Source: Campylobacterota bacterium (lineage in GTDB: Bacteria; Campylobacterota; Campylobacteria; Campylobacterales; Sulfurovaceae). From it: DNA of 32,537 bases. The stretch spans positions 1 to 32,537 of the forward strand of contig JAUPLS010000054.1 of assembly GCA_030836805.1 (NCBI GenBank), written 5' to 3'. Shown piece by piece: positions 24,731-32,537 of this stretch. The stretch's first letter is position 1. Each line of letters opens with the position of its first letter. The notes beneath the pieces were generated by a model. The model had not been told where the DNA came from. It saw nothing but the letters and a program-made list of their open reading frames with translations, and searched no databases. The position numbers and the translations under genes are program-made.

Positions 24731-25360
24731 TCACGAGATAAACTCAACCACTTCCTCAAAGGGCAGCCTTAGCTGTTTGGACTGCTCTTGTATGCGATAT
24801 CCAAAAGCAGCCAATACGCTTACCTGCCATTTGTTTGTATCAAGGCAAAGTATTTCTTCCACCCTTTCTTTCTCAAACCCCTCCATAGGGCAGGAGTCTA
24901 TGCCCGCAAAGGCAGCAGCGGTCATCATGTTGGCCAAAGCGATGTAGCTTTGTCTGGCAGTCCAGGCAAAGGTTCTTTCATCCGAAGTAAATGTTTTTTT
25001 CAGATAATTCTCGTATCGTTTGAGATATGCATCGATCTGCTCTTGCGAAAACGGGCGTCTGGCAAATCGTTGAGAAGGTACGCCGCTTTGGGGCTTGACA
25101 TTTTCGATGGCTGCAAGGATTACTACCAGATGCGAACAGGAAGTGATCTGCACTTGATCCCAGCACTCCGGACGCAATTTTGCCCTGAGTGCCTCATTGG
25201 TGATGACTAAAAATTTCCATGGCTCCATCCCGAAAGAAGAAGGGGATTTTCTCCCCGCCTCCAAAATATAATGCATCTGATCTTGGGGTATCTTTTTATC
25301 CTCATCAAAGACCTTGCACGCATGCCTAAAATCCATGGCTTTGCTAAAATCGTTTTGCAT
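24731..25360 (-). CDS. Nitroreductase-family NAD(P)H-dependent flavoprotein (NfsB-like)
   Basis: A 209-residue FMN oxidoreductase. The family start FRHACKVFDEDKKIPQ, the PSSFGMEPWKFLVI substrate/FMN segment, and GIDSCPMEGFEKERVEEIL near the C-terminus are all visible. It would reduce nitroaromatics, quinones or similar with NAD(P)H in the cytoplasm; the natural substrate is unknown. AAGGAT precedes the ATG, and an extended -10 lies about 45 bases upstream. The first 17 codons and 60 bases upstream occur again at 29151-29264 as a degraded copy, so this locus took part in a duplication. Confidence 0.92.
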   Translation of the reverse strand: MQNDFSKAMDFRHACKVFDEDKKIPQDQMHYILEAGRKSPSSFGMEPWKFLVITNEALRAKLRPECWDQVQITSCSHLVVILAAIENVKPQSGVPSQRFARRPFSQEQIDAYLKRYENYLKKTFTSDERTFAWTARQSYIALANMMTAAAFAGIDSCPMEGFEKERVEEILCLDTNKWQVSVLAAFGYRIQEQSKQLRLPFEEVVEFIS

Positions 25361-25422
25361 CTTTTATCCTTTTTGTTTCTATTTTGACAGCAGAAACAAT
25401 CCTTATAGCATTATGACACATT
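25308..25422 (-). repeat. Direct repeat copy 1 (nitroreductase 5' end and promoter)
   Basis: This 115-base stretch covers the first 17 codons of the nitroreductase gene and about 60 bases upstream. A second copy lies at 29151-29264 in the same orientation. By-eye alignment gives 11 mismatches and one single-base gap. Between them lie only the P-type ATPase and universal stress protein genes and a palindrome pair. Confidence 0.85.
25402..25410 (-). promoter_or_regulatory. Extended -10 promoter for the nitroreductase gene
   Basis: The minus strand reads TGCTATAAG, an extended -10 with 5 of 6 bases of TATAAT, about 42 bases before the ATG. In the second copy of this region (29151-29264) the same place reads TGTCGTAAG, so the -10 is lost there. 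Confidence 0.55.
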
Positions 25423-25486
25423 GTAGTTTATTTTGTCCGGTCTTGACAAACAAAAACATTTTACAATATCTATCAAGTTAATGGTG

Positions 25487-28168
25487 TTAAAGCATTCCCT
25501 TTGCGACTCGTTTTCTCCACTTATAAAACTCATGGCCGGCAAAAAGTATAATTGGAAACGGCAACAATATCCAAAGGTCGCTTAGCGGTATATCGGCCGT
25601 ATGAAAAATTTTTTGAACAGGCTCATATCCAAGCAGCATCAAAATCCAAAAAAACTCTAATGCCGTTGCACCCAGAAGCAGTTTGTTGCTCTTCCATCCA
25701 ACACTCCAGGCTGAGAATTCCCAGCTACGCATAGTCCAAGCATTTACCATCTGACAGCTAACAGCACCCAAGAGCGTCATGGTCATAGCCTGAGAGTGTA
25801 AAATAGGGTCTTTAAGGTCAACCGTGCCGTATTCCCACCCATGAACCAATAAGAAACTTATAAAGGCTACCATCGCAGCTGTCGCTTCAATAAGGCCTAT
25901 AAAAAAGTAACCGCGCCTAAATACTTCCCTGTCCAATATCTTTTCATTTACTCCAACAGGAGGCCGCTTCATAATATTTTTTTCCGGTTTTTCACTTCCA
26001 AGTGCCAACCCCGGTAACATATCGGAACCCAAATCAATAGAAAGTATCTGAATAACTGAAAGAGGCAGTGGAATTTTAAAGAAAAACTGAAGTATATACG
26101 GTACTATCTCCGGTACATTTGAAGAAAGAATGTAGGTAACAAATTTTTTAATATTAAAATAGACCGCCCTGCCCTCTTCTACAGCAGAAACAATTGACTT
26201 AAAATTATCATCAAGTAAAATCATATCGGCAACTTCTTTTGCCACATCCGTGCCTGTTCCCATGGCAATTCCTATATCGGCACGCTTAAGGGCAGGAGCA
26301 TCATTCACGCCATCGCCGGTCATTGCTACAATTTCACCACACTTTTGAAGAGCGGTAGCTATTTTTAGTTTTTGGCTGCTTGCCATTCGGGCAAACAGTA
26401 TTGTCTCATCTTTAAGACGATTTTCCAACTCCTCATCGCTTAAAAGTTCAACTTCTTCTCCTGTTAAAACCCCATCATAATTTAGACCGATTTTTTTTGC
26501 TATTGCTTGTGCTGTTTTCTGATTATCCCCGGTAATCATCATAATACGAATACAGGCTGTTTTGCACTGTTCTATTGCTTCTTTAATCTCCCCTCTTGGT
26601 AAATCCATAATAGCTACAAGGCCTAAAAGCGTTAACCCATCTTCTTTGATATCTAAATTTTTTCCGATAGCCAAAACGCGATAAGCTTCATTTTCAAAAG
26701 CTTCGGCATAAGCCTGCATTCGTCTTTTAGCTTCTTCGTCAAAGGGTTGTATATTTCCCATGCTGTCTATGTAAGTAGAAGATTTATCAAATATTACTTC
26801 CGCTGCTCCTTTGGCATAAAGTATCTTTTCGCCGCTTTTTTCATAAATAGACGACATCATTTTTCTATCGCCGGTAAAAGGAATTTCATCTATTCTTATG
26901 TAAGGGGCGGTATTTATACGGCGTTTGCTTGATGCGCCGACAATAGCAAGTTCTGTCGAGTCTCCAAAAAGTTTTTTATCTTCAATGGTTGCGCGAGAAT
27001 TCAACACCCCGGCGAGCAAAAGCTCATCAAGACGACTGTCGGATGTATCGTTATTTTTATCAAAATAAAACTCCCCCTCGCTGCTATATCCTTCTCCGCT
27101 TATTATTATATTTTCACCGCCTGCTAATTTTATCTCTTTTAGTACCATCTCGTTACGCGTAAGAGTTCCTGTTTTATCCGTACATATAACGGTAACGCTT
27201 CCTAAAGTCTGTACGGAATTAAGATTTTTAATAAGCGCATTACGCTGTGCCATACGCTGACCGGCAAGAGATAAAGAGAGCGTGATAGTAGGCAAAAGCC
27301 CCTCGGGAACATTTGCTACAATTAACGACAGAGCAAAGATGGCAGTCACTAAAAGAGTCTGATCTGAAAATATGCCTAGTATAAAAAATATAACACCCAT
27401 TGCCAAAGCAATAACGGTGAAAATATGGACAATACGAATTACCTCTTTTTGCATCGGAGTAAGAGTTTTTTCTATATTTCTGGTTAAGGTTGCGATTTTT
27501 CCAAACTCTGTTGCATAAGCCGTGGCAATTACTATAGCTACTCCGCTTCCCGAAATAACAGAGGTCCCTGCGTAAACCATATTTCTGGCATCCAATGCCC
27601 TCGATACATTACTGTCGCACTCTAATTCACGTTTAGATGGCTTTGACTCTCCATTCAAAGTCGACATATCTATATAAAGAGTATTGTTTTGGATTAAAAC
27701 AGCATCAGCAGCAATCCTATCCCCCTCTTCCAGGATAATTATATCTCCGGGAACCAAATCTTTGGCATCAATTATTTCTACATTAGCGTTACGCATAGCT
27801 TTAACCATTATAGGCATTAATCTCAAAAGTGCTTCCATAGCTTTGTCAGCCTTATACTCCTGCCAAAAAGCAAAAGTAGCATTTATAAAAACGGCAGCAA
27901 AAATTGCATAAGCCAGGATATCATTGCCTGCATTTGGCATATACACGTTAGCTATAAAAGCCAGCATTGCTGCTACTTCAAGTAAAATTGCAAAAAAATG
28001 TATATACTGCTTTAAATATTCTTTTATATAGTTTTTCTTATTGGTATCTCGAATCTCATTTAAACCAAAATTCGCAAGACGATTATGAGATTCCTTGGTA
28101 CTTAATCCATCTTCGCTGGTACGAAATTTTTCGAAAAGTTGCGATTTATTTAGCTTGAATGTCTGCAT
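25487..28168 (-). CDS. P-type cation-transporting ATPase, PII (Na/K-ATPase-like)
   Basis: An 893-residue PII ATPase. The phosphorylation motif DKTGTL has D331, and MTGDGVNDAP and the actuator motif are present, the latter as LNGES (171-175) instead of the usual TGES. VANVPEGLLPT in membrane helix 4 and IDLGSDMLPGLALGSEKPEKNIMKRPP in helix 6 match the Na,K-ATPase (PIIC) pattern more than SERCA calcium pumps. It is therefore likely a Na+, K+ or H+ pump, but ion specificity is not certain. The stop lies 127 bases before the nitroreductase start; upstream it is 2 bases from the universal stress protein gene, so the pair is one unit within direct repeats. Confidence 0.93.
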   Translation of the reverse strand: MQTFKLNKSQLFEKFRTSEDGLSTKESHNRLANFGLNEIRDTNKKNYIKEYLKQYIHFFAILLEVAAMLAFIANVYMPNAGNDILAYAIFAAVFINATFAFWQEYKADKAMEALLRLMPIMVKAMRNANVEIIDAKDLVPGDIIILEEGDRIAADAVLIQNNTLYIDMSTLNGESKPSKRELECDSNVSRALDARNMVYAGTSVISGSGVAIVIATAYATEFGKIATLTRNIEKTLTPMQKEVIRIVHIFTVIALAMGVIFFILGIFSDQTLLVTAIFALSLIVANVPEGLLPTITLSLSLAGQRMAQRNALIKNLNSVQTLGSVTVICTDKTGTLTRNEMVLKEIKLAGGENIIISGEGYSSEGEFYFDKNNDTSDSRLDELLLAGVLNSRATIEDKKLFGDSTELAIVGASSKRRINTAPYIRIDEIPFTGDRKMMSSIYEKSGEKILYAKGAAEVIFDKSSTYIDSMGNIQPFDEEAKRRMQAYAEAFENEAYRVLAIGKNLDIKEDGLTLLGLVAIMDLPRGEIKEAIEQCKTACIRIMMITGDNQKTAQAIAKKIGLNYDGVLTGEEVELLSDEELENRLKDETILFARMASSQKLKIATALQKCGEIVAMTGDGVNDAPALKRADIGIAMGTGTDVAKEVADMILLDDNFKSIVSAVEEGRAVYFNIKKFVTYILSSNVPEIVPYILQFFFKIPLPLSVIQILSIDLGSDMLPGLALGSEKPEKNIMKRPPVGVNEKILDREVFRRGYFFIGLIEATAAMVAFISFLLVHGWEYGTVDLKDPILHSQAMTMTLLGAVSCQMVNAWTMRSWEFSAWSVGWKSNKLLLGATALEFFWILMLLGYEPVQKIFHTADIPLSDLWILLPFPIILFAGHEFYKWRKRVAKGML

Positions 28169-28170
28169 TA

Positions 28171-28989
28171 CTAATCTTCATTTGTATAAAAAGCGATAAT
28201 ATTTATAGATGCTTCACGCATTAATTTCTCTATGGGCATCTCTTTTTTGAAAAATAATGTTCCAGATAAGCGCTTTGCGCCGACTATAACTAGGTTAGTA
28301 TTTGATTTTACGATATGCATAAGAATGCTATTAGCTTCATTATAAGTAAAATCATGTTTAATATGAATATTAAATGACATAAGATTCGCTAATTTCATGA
28401 AGTGTTTAAGATTATAGTTTATAGTACTGAGTCGCTCTCTAGCCTCATGCATATCAACTATGGATAACTTTTGTCTTGATATACTGGATAACGAATAGAT
28501 TTCTCCGTCAGCCTTATAAGCAGATGCTAAAGTCGCAAAAAAAGTAAATTTTTTTACCGAAAGTTTGTCCTCTTTTATAGATAGTGTTATATTGCTTAAG
28601 TCCATTATATTATTTATATTTACGATATGCACAACTGCTATATCAACATTAAGATTTATTTTTATTAACAGCTCGCTAAATGAGTCTGTTGTAAATTTTT
28701 TATTTCTTCTTGTGCTGCAAAAAATAGTATCCACATGCACGCTTGAAAGAAATTTTTTAATTGCTTGTTTTGGTAAACCATGAAGAAATACACTTTCAAT
28801 TTTTATATCTTGAGAATATGCTAATGTTGTTATTCGTTTTATACTTGCTTCAACATCATCCAAATTATCTTTTTTATTTTCTATGTGCAATAAAACGAGA
28901 GTTAGATTTTGAACTTGTGCATACTTAAGAGCATAAAAGACCATGCTCTCTGCGGCGATCGAACCATTAATTGCAGCTATAACTTTCAT
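28171..28989 (-). CDS. Tandem universal stress protein (UspA family)
   Basis: A 272-residue protein with two UspA-like domains, about residues 1-130 and 140-272. The first begins MKVIAAINGSIAAESMVFYALKYA. The second ends with LVIVGAKRLSGTLFFKKEMPIEKLM, a degenerate form of the GxxG(x9)GS ATP-binding motif. The start at 28989 is an ATG with GGTGGGGG before it; a TTG two codons upstream is less likely. The gene is AT-rich compared with its neighbours and lies 2 bases before the P-type ATPase gene, so the two are translationally coupled. A cytoplasmic regulator or sensor of the pump is a reasonable guess. Confidence 0.85.
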   Translation of the reverse strand: MKVIAAINGSIAAESMVFYALKYAQVQNLTLVLLHIENKKDNLDDVEASIKRITTLAYSQDIKIESVFLHGLPKQAIKKFLSSVHVDTIFCSTRRNKKFTTDSFSELLIKINLNVDIAVVHIVNINNIMDLSNITLSIKEDKLSVKKFTFFATLASAYKADGEIYSLSSISRQKLSIVDMHEARERLSTINYNLKHFMKLANLMSFNIHIKHDFTYNEANSILMHIVKSNTNLVIVGAKRLSGTLFFKKEMPIEKLMREASINIIAFYTNED

Positions 28990-29062
28990 AAGCAACCCCC
29001 ACCTAATAGATTAATCAACGACTGGTATCCTATCGGAATTTATACTGACACGAATTTTTAAC

Positions 29063-29147
29063 TCGTTCCCAACGTCCTCGTTGGGAATGCATACAACAGC
29101 AACAAAAAGACGATTATGCGTTTCCAAGCTCTAGCTTGGGAACGAGG
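29063..29147. repeat. REPIN-like inverted pair of palindromes
   Basis: Two short palindromes face each other: TTCCCAACG-TCCT-CGTTGGGAA (29066-29087) and TTTCCAAGCTCTAGCTTGGGAA (29121-29142). Their outer ends read CTCGTTCCCAA and TTGGGAACGAG, so the whole about 85 bases is one imperfect large palindrome, the form of REPINs moved by REP-associated tyrosine transposases. No transposase gene is in this window. The right end abuts the degraded nitroreductase copy at 29151. Confidence 0.7.
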
Positions 29148-29150
29148 GAA

Positions 29151-29264
29151 AAGACCTTGTGCATATGCCTAAAACCATCACTCTGCTAAAATCGTTTTGC
29201 ATCTTTTATCCTTTTTGTTTCTATTTTGATAGCAGAAACAATCCTTACGACATTATGACACATT
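29151..29264 (-). repeat. Direct repeat copy 2 (degraded nitroreductase 5' remnant)
   Basis: A second copy of 25308-25422. On the minus strand it starts with ATG (29202) and reads MQNDFSRVMVL, then loses frame through a one-base deletion and ends at the REPIN. Its -10 has decayed. The 540 bases between the universal stress protein and the MBL gene hold this copy, the REPIN and, from 29265 to 29430, AT-rich DNA in which I see no gene. Confidence 0.8.
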
Positions 29265-29438
29265 AACTTGTTAATTCGTTCTATATCCGGAGATATGAAA
29301 CGAGGGGAAATTCTTTGGAAAATTATATAGTTTTTACGAGCAAATAGCCATTGCATAAAATAGCGAAACAGGTTAATTCATATTGCATCATGATGATGTT
29401 GATATTGCAAAAGTATTTTCGCGGTGTTGAGATTTTTG

Positions 29439-29447
29439 TGGTATCAT
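29439..29447 (+). promoter_or_regulatory. Extended -10 promoter for the MBL-fold gene
   Basis: TGGTATCAT on the plus strand, the same extended -10 as at the formate dehydrogenase operon. A transcript from here would have a leader of about 75 bases before the ATG at 29529 or about 180 before that at 29632. Confidence 0.45.
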
Positions 29448-29528
29448 TTAAAGAGCTGAGTGTTTAGATACATTCGCAAAACTACCGACATCACGGTTGT
29501 TTTTACATTATGGGTTGGAGGAGTCCAA

Positions 29529-29631
29529 ATGAACTGCCATAAGCGTAAAAAAGTTTTTTTTTGTTTTTGCATGGTTTTTTATAGCGTTTTTGTGCGAAGC
29601 AGAAGAACAACATACTGCAAAGGAGGAAAGC
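29529..29631 (+). other. Signal-peptide-like leader one frame out from the MBL gene (T9 tract)
   Basis: An ATG at 29529 has an excellent ribosome site, GGAGGAG with a 5-base gap. It opens with MNCHKRKKVFF in one frame. The MBL frame carries a hydrophobic run KKFFFVFAWFFIAFLCEAEEQ directly upstream of the MBL protein but has no start codon in it. The two frames meet at a tract of nine T (29554-29562); loss of one T would fuse the ATG, a full signal peptide and the MBL protein. This may be a phase-variable tract, a decayed start or a sequencing error. Confidence 0.55.
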
Positions 29632-30357
29632 ATGAATCACCCGATCATCACCATCGTTTTTGACAACAATCCCTACAAAAAGGGCCTGCAAAGCGGATGG
29701 GGATTTTCATGCCTGATCGAGGGGATGGAAAAAACTATTTTATTTGATACAGGTGCAGATGGGGGTGTTCTGCTGGATAATATGCGAATACAGCAAATCA
29801 ACCCTGAAATCATAGAAACCTTGGTACTCTCGCATGCACACTCCGATCATATCGGCGGTGTGTATGATCTCTTGCAGAAAAACAATCAGTTGACCGTATA
29901 TATACCCGCATCATTTCCTGAAAGCTTCAAGGATAAGGTCAAACGCTATGGCGCCCCTGCCATTGAAGTAAAAAAGCCGATGGAAATTTTAAAGGGGGTT
30001 TACTCAACCGGCGAGATGGATGCCTTAATAAAAGAGCAATCATTGATCATCCAAACACCCAAAGGCATGGCCATCATCACAGGATGCGCCCATCCGGGCA
30101 TCGTCAACATCGTAAAAAGAGCCAAAGAGATATTTGATGATGAAGTGCTGCTTGTGATGGGAGGGTTCCATCTGAAAAACAAAAGCAGAGAAGAAATAAA
30201 AATGATTATCTTTGAGATGCAAAAACTGGGTGTACGCTATGTGGGCCCCTGCCACTGCAGCGGTGATCAGGCAAGGGATCTGTTCCAAGAAGCTTACCAG
30301 GAGCATTATATCCCTGTCGGGGTAGGAAGAAGAATTCACACGAATGAGTTGAAATGA
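29632..30357 (+). CDS. MBL-fold metallo-hydrolase (COG1237-like)
   Basis: A 241-residue metallo-beta-lactamase fold hydrolase. The metal motif HAHSDHIGG is complete near residue 69, with later ligands in GCAHPGIVN and GGFHL. ILFDTGADGGVLLDNM near residue 36 and the end GRRIHTNELK fit the family annotated as 7,8-dihydropterin-6-methyl-4-(ribofuranosyl)aminobenzene phosphate synthase-like (COG1237); in bacteria the true substrate is unknown. The ATG at 29632 has an AAGGAGG ribosome site. Upstream, an out-of-frame signal-peptide-like stretch suggests an exported form in the past or in some cells. Confidence 0.9.
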   Translation: MNHPIITIVFDNNPYKKGLQSGWGFSCLIEGMEKTILFDTGADGGVLLDNMRIQQINPEIIETLVLSHAHSDHIGGVYDLLQKNNQLTVYIPASFPESFKDKVKRYGAPAIEVKKPMEILKGVYSTGEMDALIKEQSLIIQTPKGMAIITGCAHPGIVNIVKRAKEIFDDEVLLVMGGFHLKNKSREEIKMIIFEMQKLGVRYVGPCHCSGDQARDLFQEAYQEHYIPVGVGRRIHTNELK

Positions 30358-30403
30358 AATATTGTTCTTCTTCCGTTACTGCAACAATACCCTGAAATAT
30401 ACA

Positions 30404-30430
30404 CTCCCACGCAGAACATGGGAGCGAGGG
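30404..30430 (+). repeat. REP-like palindrome upstream of the DUF262 gene end
   Basis: CTCCCACGCAGAACATGGGA followed by GCGAGGG is an imperfect short palindrome of the REP type (arms TCCCA/TGGGA). A close relative lies at 32341-32368, so the two bracket the DUF262 gene in the same orientation. The 145 bases after the MBL gene hold this element and otherwise nothing I recognise. Confidence 0.6.
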
Positions 30431-30502
30431 AGGGAGATTTATTTGGTATTCATAAAGTATATTTCTTATGATGAAGCTTAAAATGAGCAATCAGAAAATA
30501 CC

Positions 30503-32308
30503 TTACAATGAAAAATAATAGTCCTTAATTTTTAGAGCCATTAATTTTCTTCTTTCATTCAAAAAATCTTCATAATTTGAAGCATTATTAGAGAGAATCA
30601 TCTCAGGGATACAATGCATCTTAAGATTGTAGAGTAGTTGCTCATGATTATTAAGACCACTAAATTTTGCATCGTTATTTATACTGCCACCATTTGTCAA
30701 GACAAATTTTTGAATAAGAAGTGCAAAGTATTCTGACGGTGCTTTATTTCCTATTTTTATATTGATTTCTTGTTGCATATAAACATAATTTGCTATTTGA
30801 TTGTATTTATTTCTCTCATAACCATTTTTTTTCAAGTAATCTTTTGGAAAAAGATGATGGATATCTCCTCTTAAAGAAATTAAATCACTTACTAAAATAT
30901 CTTTTGATAAAAAGCCTTTATCATTTGTTTTTACTTGAGCTGCTAAATATATGTGAAAATACGGGCTACTTGCCACAGATGTATCTAAACTCCTTGGAAG
31001 TGAAGCACTCCAAAAAGCATCTGAAAGCTCAGCTTCTTCTTTTTCGTTTAAATATTCATTCATTTGTTTATGACTGATTTGCTTAATGTCATAATCAAAT
31101 GTACTTTCTGGAGAACCAGAGTATCTACCAGTTAAAATTGAATATACAAACCATCTTTTTACAAATTTTTCTATATCAACTGCATTTACTCCTATCTCTT
31201 TTAATTTAAGATAAAGAATATAAGCAAAATTAATGGCATTTTGAGATCTTATAAGCTTACTATCAATAAAACCTGCAGATTTTATTATCATCAAAAATCT
31301 TTTAAAATTTGTTTCATTCGTAAAATTTATAACACCGATTTTTAATTTTTCAAATGATTGCTCGGCAATATCCGTTTCAAAAGTTCTTGTTTCAAAATTT
31401 CTTCCAGATAGCAAACTTACCAAATCTGAAAGTTTACCTCTATTGAATTGTGATGTAAAAGCAACTCTAATCAAATCATTGTAATCTGGATCATATAGAT
31501 CTTCTTTTTCAGACTTTAGCCACTTGATTTTTTGATAGAGTTCTGTTTTTGCAAATTCTTTATCATTGTCTTCGATGTGCTTATAATACTCTGGTGCGAT
31601 TGCTAAATGACAAAAATAATCAATCATTTTTCGAAGTTCATTGCCGCCATATTCAGTATTAGATGAAATTTTACTCATAGCAAAATCTGCTTGACTAAGC
31701 ACTACACCTTTAGAATTAATTCTTATAAAGATTTCTGTCACAGTTTCTATGTCCAAATCAGGTGCAAGCTCAATAAGCCCTATTTGTTTTTTAGGGATAT
31801 TAATTAGATTTGAAAAAGCATTTCGGACAATTTTTTTATCTACATCTGGATTTAATTCAAAATAATTATCAGCAATTTCAAATAAATCTCCGTTGATAGC
31901 TTCTGAAATATCATGAAGCCAAGTTTTATCTTTTAAAATAGCAGGATTTTGAACTTCAAATTTTTCTGTTAGTGGATTAAATGAAATTTTTATTTTAATT
32001 CTTTTGTATGTCTTGTCAATAACATATTGTCCTAATATAGCTGCTGTTAAAGCTGTAATTCTTTGTTGTCCATCAATAAGAATTTTTTTTCCTTCGCTTG
32101 TGCTACCATCTTTTAATTTCACATTTGGATTCCGCCATGCAATCACATAACCAATTGGATAACCTTGATATAAACTATCCATCAAATCTCTAACCTTAGA
32201 AGCATCCCAAACAAAAGGTCTTTGAATCTCAGGAATTGCAATCTCACCAGAATTAACCCAAGCTAAAATTGTTTCTATTAAATGCTGATTTACTGAATAT
32301 TTTTGCAA
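30503..32308 (-). CDS. DUF262/HNH protein, GmrSD-like type IV restriction or antiphage enzyme
   Basis: A 601-residue protein with an N-terminal DUF262 (GmrS-like) domain: [11 protein letters not shown] near residue 25, [10 protein letters not shown] and the DGQQR motif at residues 79-83, which is the nucleotide-hydrolysis signature. The C-terminal part has HHLFPKDYL (H486-H487) and [10 protein letters not shown]...NKAPSEY, the GmrD/DUF1524-type HNH nuclease pattern. Members of this family cut modified phage DNA or act in antiphage defence. The TTG at 32308 is chosen because GGAGAG precedes it and [12 protein letters not shown] is a normal family start; a GTG at 32320 would add four residues. 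It is clearly more AT-rich than its neighbours, stands alone and is bracketed by REP-like palindromes, all signs of transfer. Confidence 0.88.
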   Translation of the reverse strand: MQKYSVNQHLIETILAWVNSGEIAIPEIQRPFVWDASKVRDLMDSLYQGYPIGYVIAWRNPNVKLKDGSTSEGKKILIDGQQRITALTAAILGQYVIDKTYKRIKIKISFNPLTEKFEVQNPAILKDKTWLHDISEAINGDLFEIADNYFELNPDVDKKIVRNAFSNLINIPKKQIGLIELAPDLDIETVTEIFIRINSKGVVLSQADFAMSKISSNTEYGGNELRKMIDYFCHLAIAPEYYKHIEDNDKEFAKTELYQKIKWLKSEKEDLYDPDYNDLIRVAFTSQFNRGKLSDLVSLLSGRNFETRTFETDIAEQSFEKLKIGVINFTNETNFKRFLMIIKSAGFIDSKLIRSQNAINFAYILYLKLKEIGVNAVDIEKFVKRWFVYSILTGRYSGSPESTFDYDIKQISHKQMNEYLNEKEEAELSDAFWSASLPRSLDTSVASSPYFHIYLAAQVKTNDKGFLSKDILVSDLISLRGDIHHLFPKDYLKKNGYERNKYNQIANYVYMQQEINIKIGNKAPSEYFALLIQKFVLTNGGSINNDAKFSGLNNHEQLLYNLKMHCIPEMILSNNASNYEDFLNERRKLMALKIKDYYFSL

Positions 32309-32340
32309 AATTCTCTCCACTATCTACTAATTTTAACTTA

Positions 32341-32368
32341 TTCCCACACAAGAGCATGGGAGCGAACG
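32341..32368 (+). repeat. REP-like palindrome at the other side of the DUF262 gene
   Basis: TTCCCACACAAGAGCATGGG followed by AGCGAACG has arms CCCA/TGGG and the same GGGAGCGA end as the element at 30404. It lies about 30 bases before the DUF262 start and just after the 3' end of the permease gene. Confidence 0.6.
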
Positions 32369-32392
32369 AAAATACTTTTTCATGCTTCCTAT

Positions 32393-32537
32393 TCAAGAAG
32401 GCAATAAAGATTGAAATGTCTTTTTATAAATATTTAAAATTGTATCTAAAAGTGCTGCGATCACCGGGCCTATAAGGATACCTATCGGCCCGAAAGACGC
32501 GATTCCCCCAAAAATCGATATGAGGATAACAAGATCG
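32393..32537 (-). CDS. AI-2E family transporter, C-terminal end (partial)
   Basis: The last 47 codons of a membrane protein run in from the window edge and stop at TGA (32395-32393). They read DLVILISIFGGIASFGPIGI and then LIGPVIAALLDTILNIYKK, the characteristic C-terminal segment of the AI-2E/PerM permease family, in which the GxxxxGxxGxxxGP stretch is conserved. Substrate is unknown. The REP-like element lies just after its stop. Confidence 0.85.
   Translation of the reverse strand, partial: DLVILISIFGGIASFGPIGILIGPVIAALLDTILNIYKKTFQSLLPS

Noticed and set aside
30040-30490. Minus-strand frames opposite the MBL gene end
   Set aside because: Low-complexity antisense translation without ribosome sites.
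29063-32368. Repeated short palindromes considered as a CRISPR array
   Set aside because: The spacing is irregular (35 bases to about 1.9 kb), units are imperfect and in mixed orientation, and no cas gene is present; REP-like elements explain them better.

Overview
The window looks like chromosomal DNA from a free-living, chemolithotrophic-type member of the Campylobacterota (Sulfurovum/Sulfurimonas-like). The evidence is an ArsS/ArsR-type two-component pair, extended -10 promoters (TGnTATAAT) that mostly lack a recognisable -35, low-to-moderate GC, periplasmic cytochrome/thioredoxin proteins and a cytoplasmic molybdenum formate dehydrogenase. This is a judgement from protein style only; no rRNA or tRNA gene was seen.

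Layout. 1-8.6 kb is housekeeping: the 5' end of polA, a small membrane protein, uvrA with a TauE/SafE permease, and the run rlmH - dksA-like - membrane protein - dusB, followed by a divergent periplasmic cytochrome c/thioredoxin fusion. 8.7-11.1 kb is an envelope-stress-style operon (Spy-like protein, OmpR-type regulator, ArsS-type kinase) with repeated sequence in its leader. 11.1-15.0 kb is a tightly overlapping three-gene operon that joins a cysteine-type formate dehydrogenase to sulfhydrogenase-type beta and gamma electron-transfer subunits. 15.1-17.2 kb holds a TRIC-type channel, a fumarylacetoacetate-hydrolase-family enzyme and a secreted thioredoxin.

17.3-24.3 kb is the most interesting region and reads as a metal (probably zinc) acquisition locus. 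It has two TonB-dependent receptors, an unrecognised His-rich lipoprotein, a Fur/Zur-family regulator and a ZnuA-type binding protein. Three promoters here share a 15-bp box of the form TGCRACTNAGTYGCA, and in all three a second element, TACYATTYC, starts exactly 18 bases from the box edge. The usual ZnuB/ZnuC partners are absent; the sequence after znuA is short, homopolymer-rich and may hold a decayed znuC start.

24.4-32.5 kb is more accessory: a metal-binding HMA protein, a nitroreductase, a Na/K-type P-type ATPase with a tandem universal stress protein lying between two ~115-bp direct repeats, a REPIN-like palindrome pair, an MBL-fold hydrolase whose apparent signal peptide is one frame out at a T9 tract, and an AT-rich DUF262/HNH (GmrSD-like) defence gene lying between two REP-like palindromes. 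The window ends inside an AI-2E-type permease gene.
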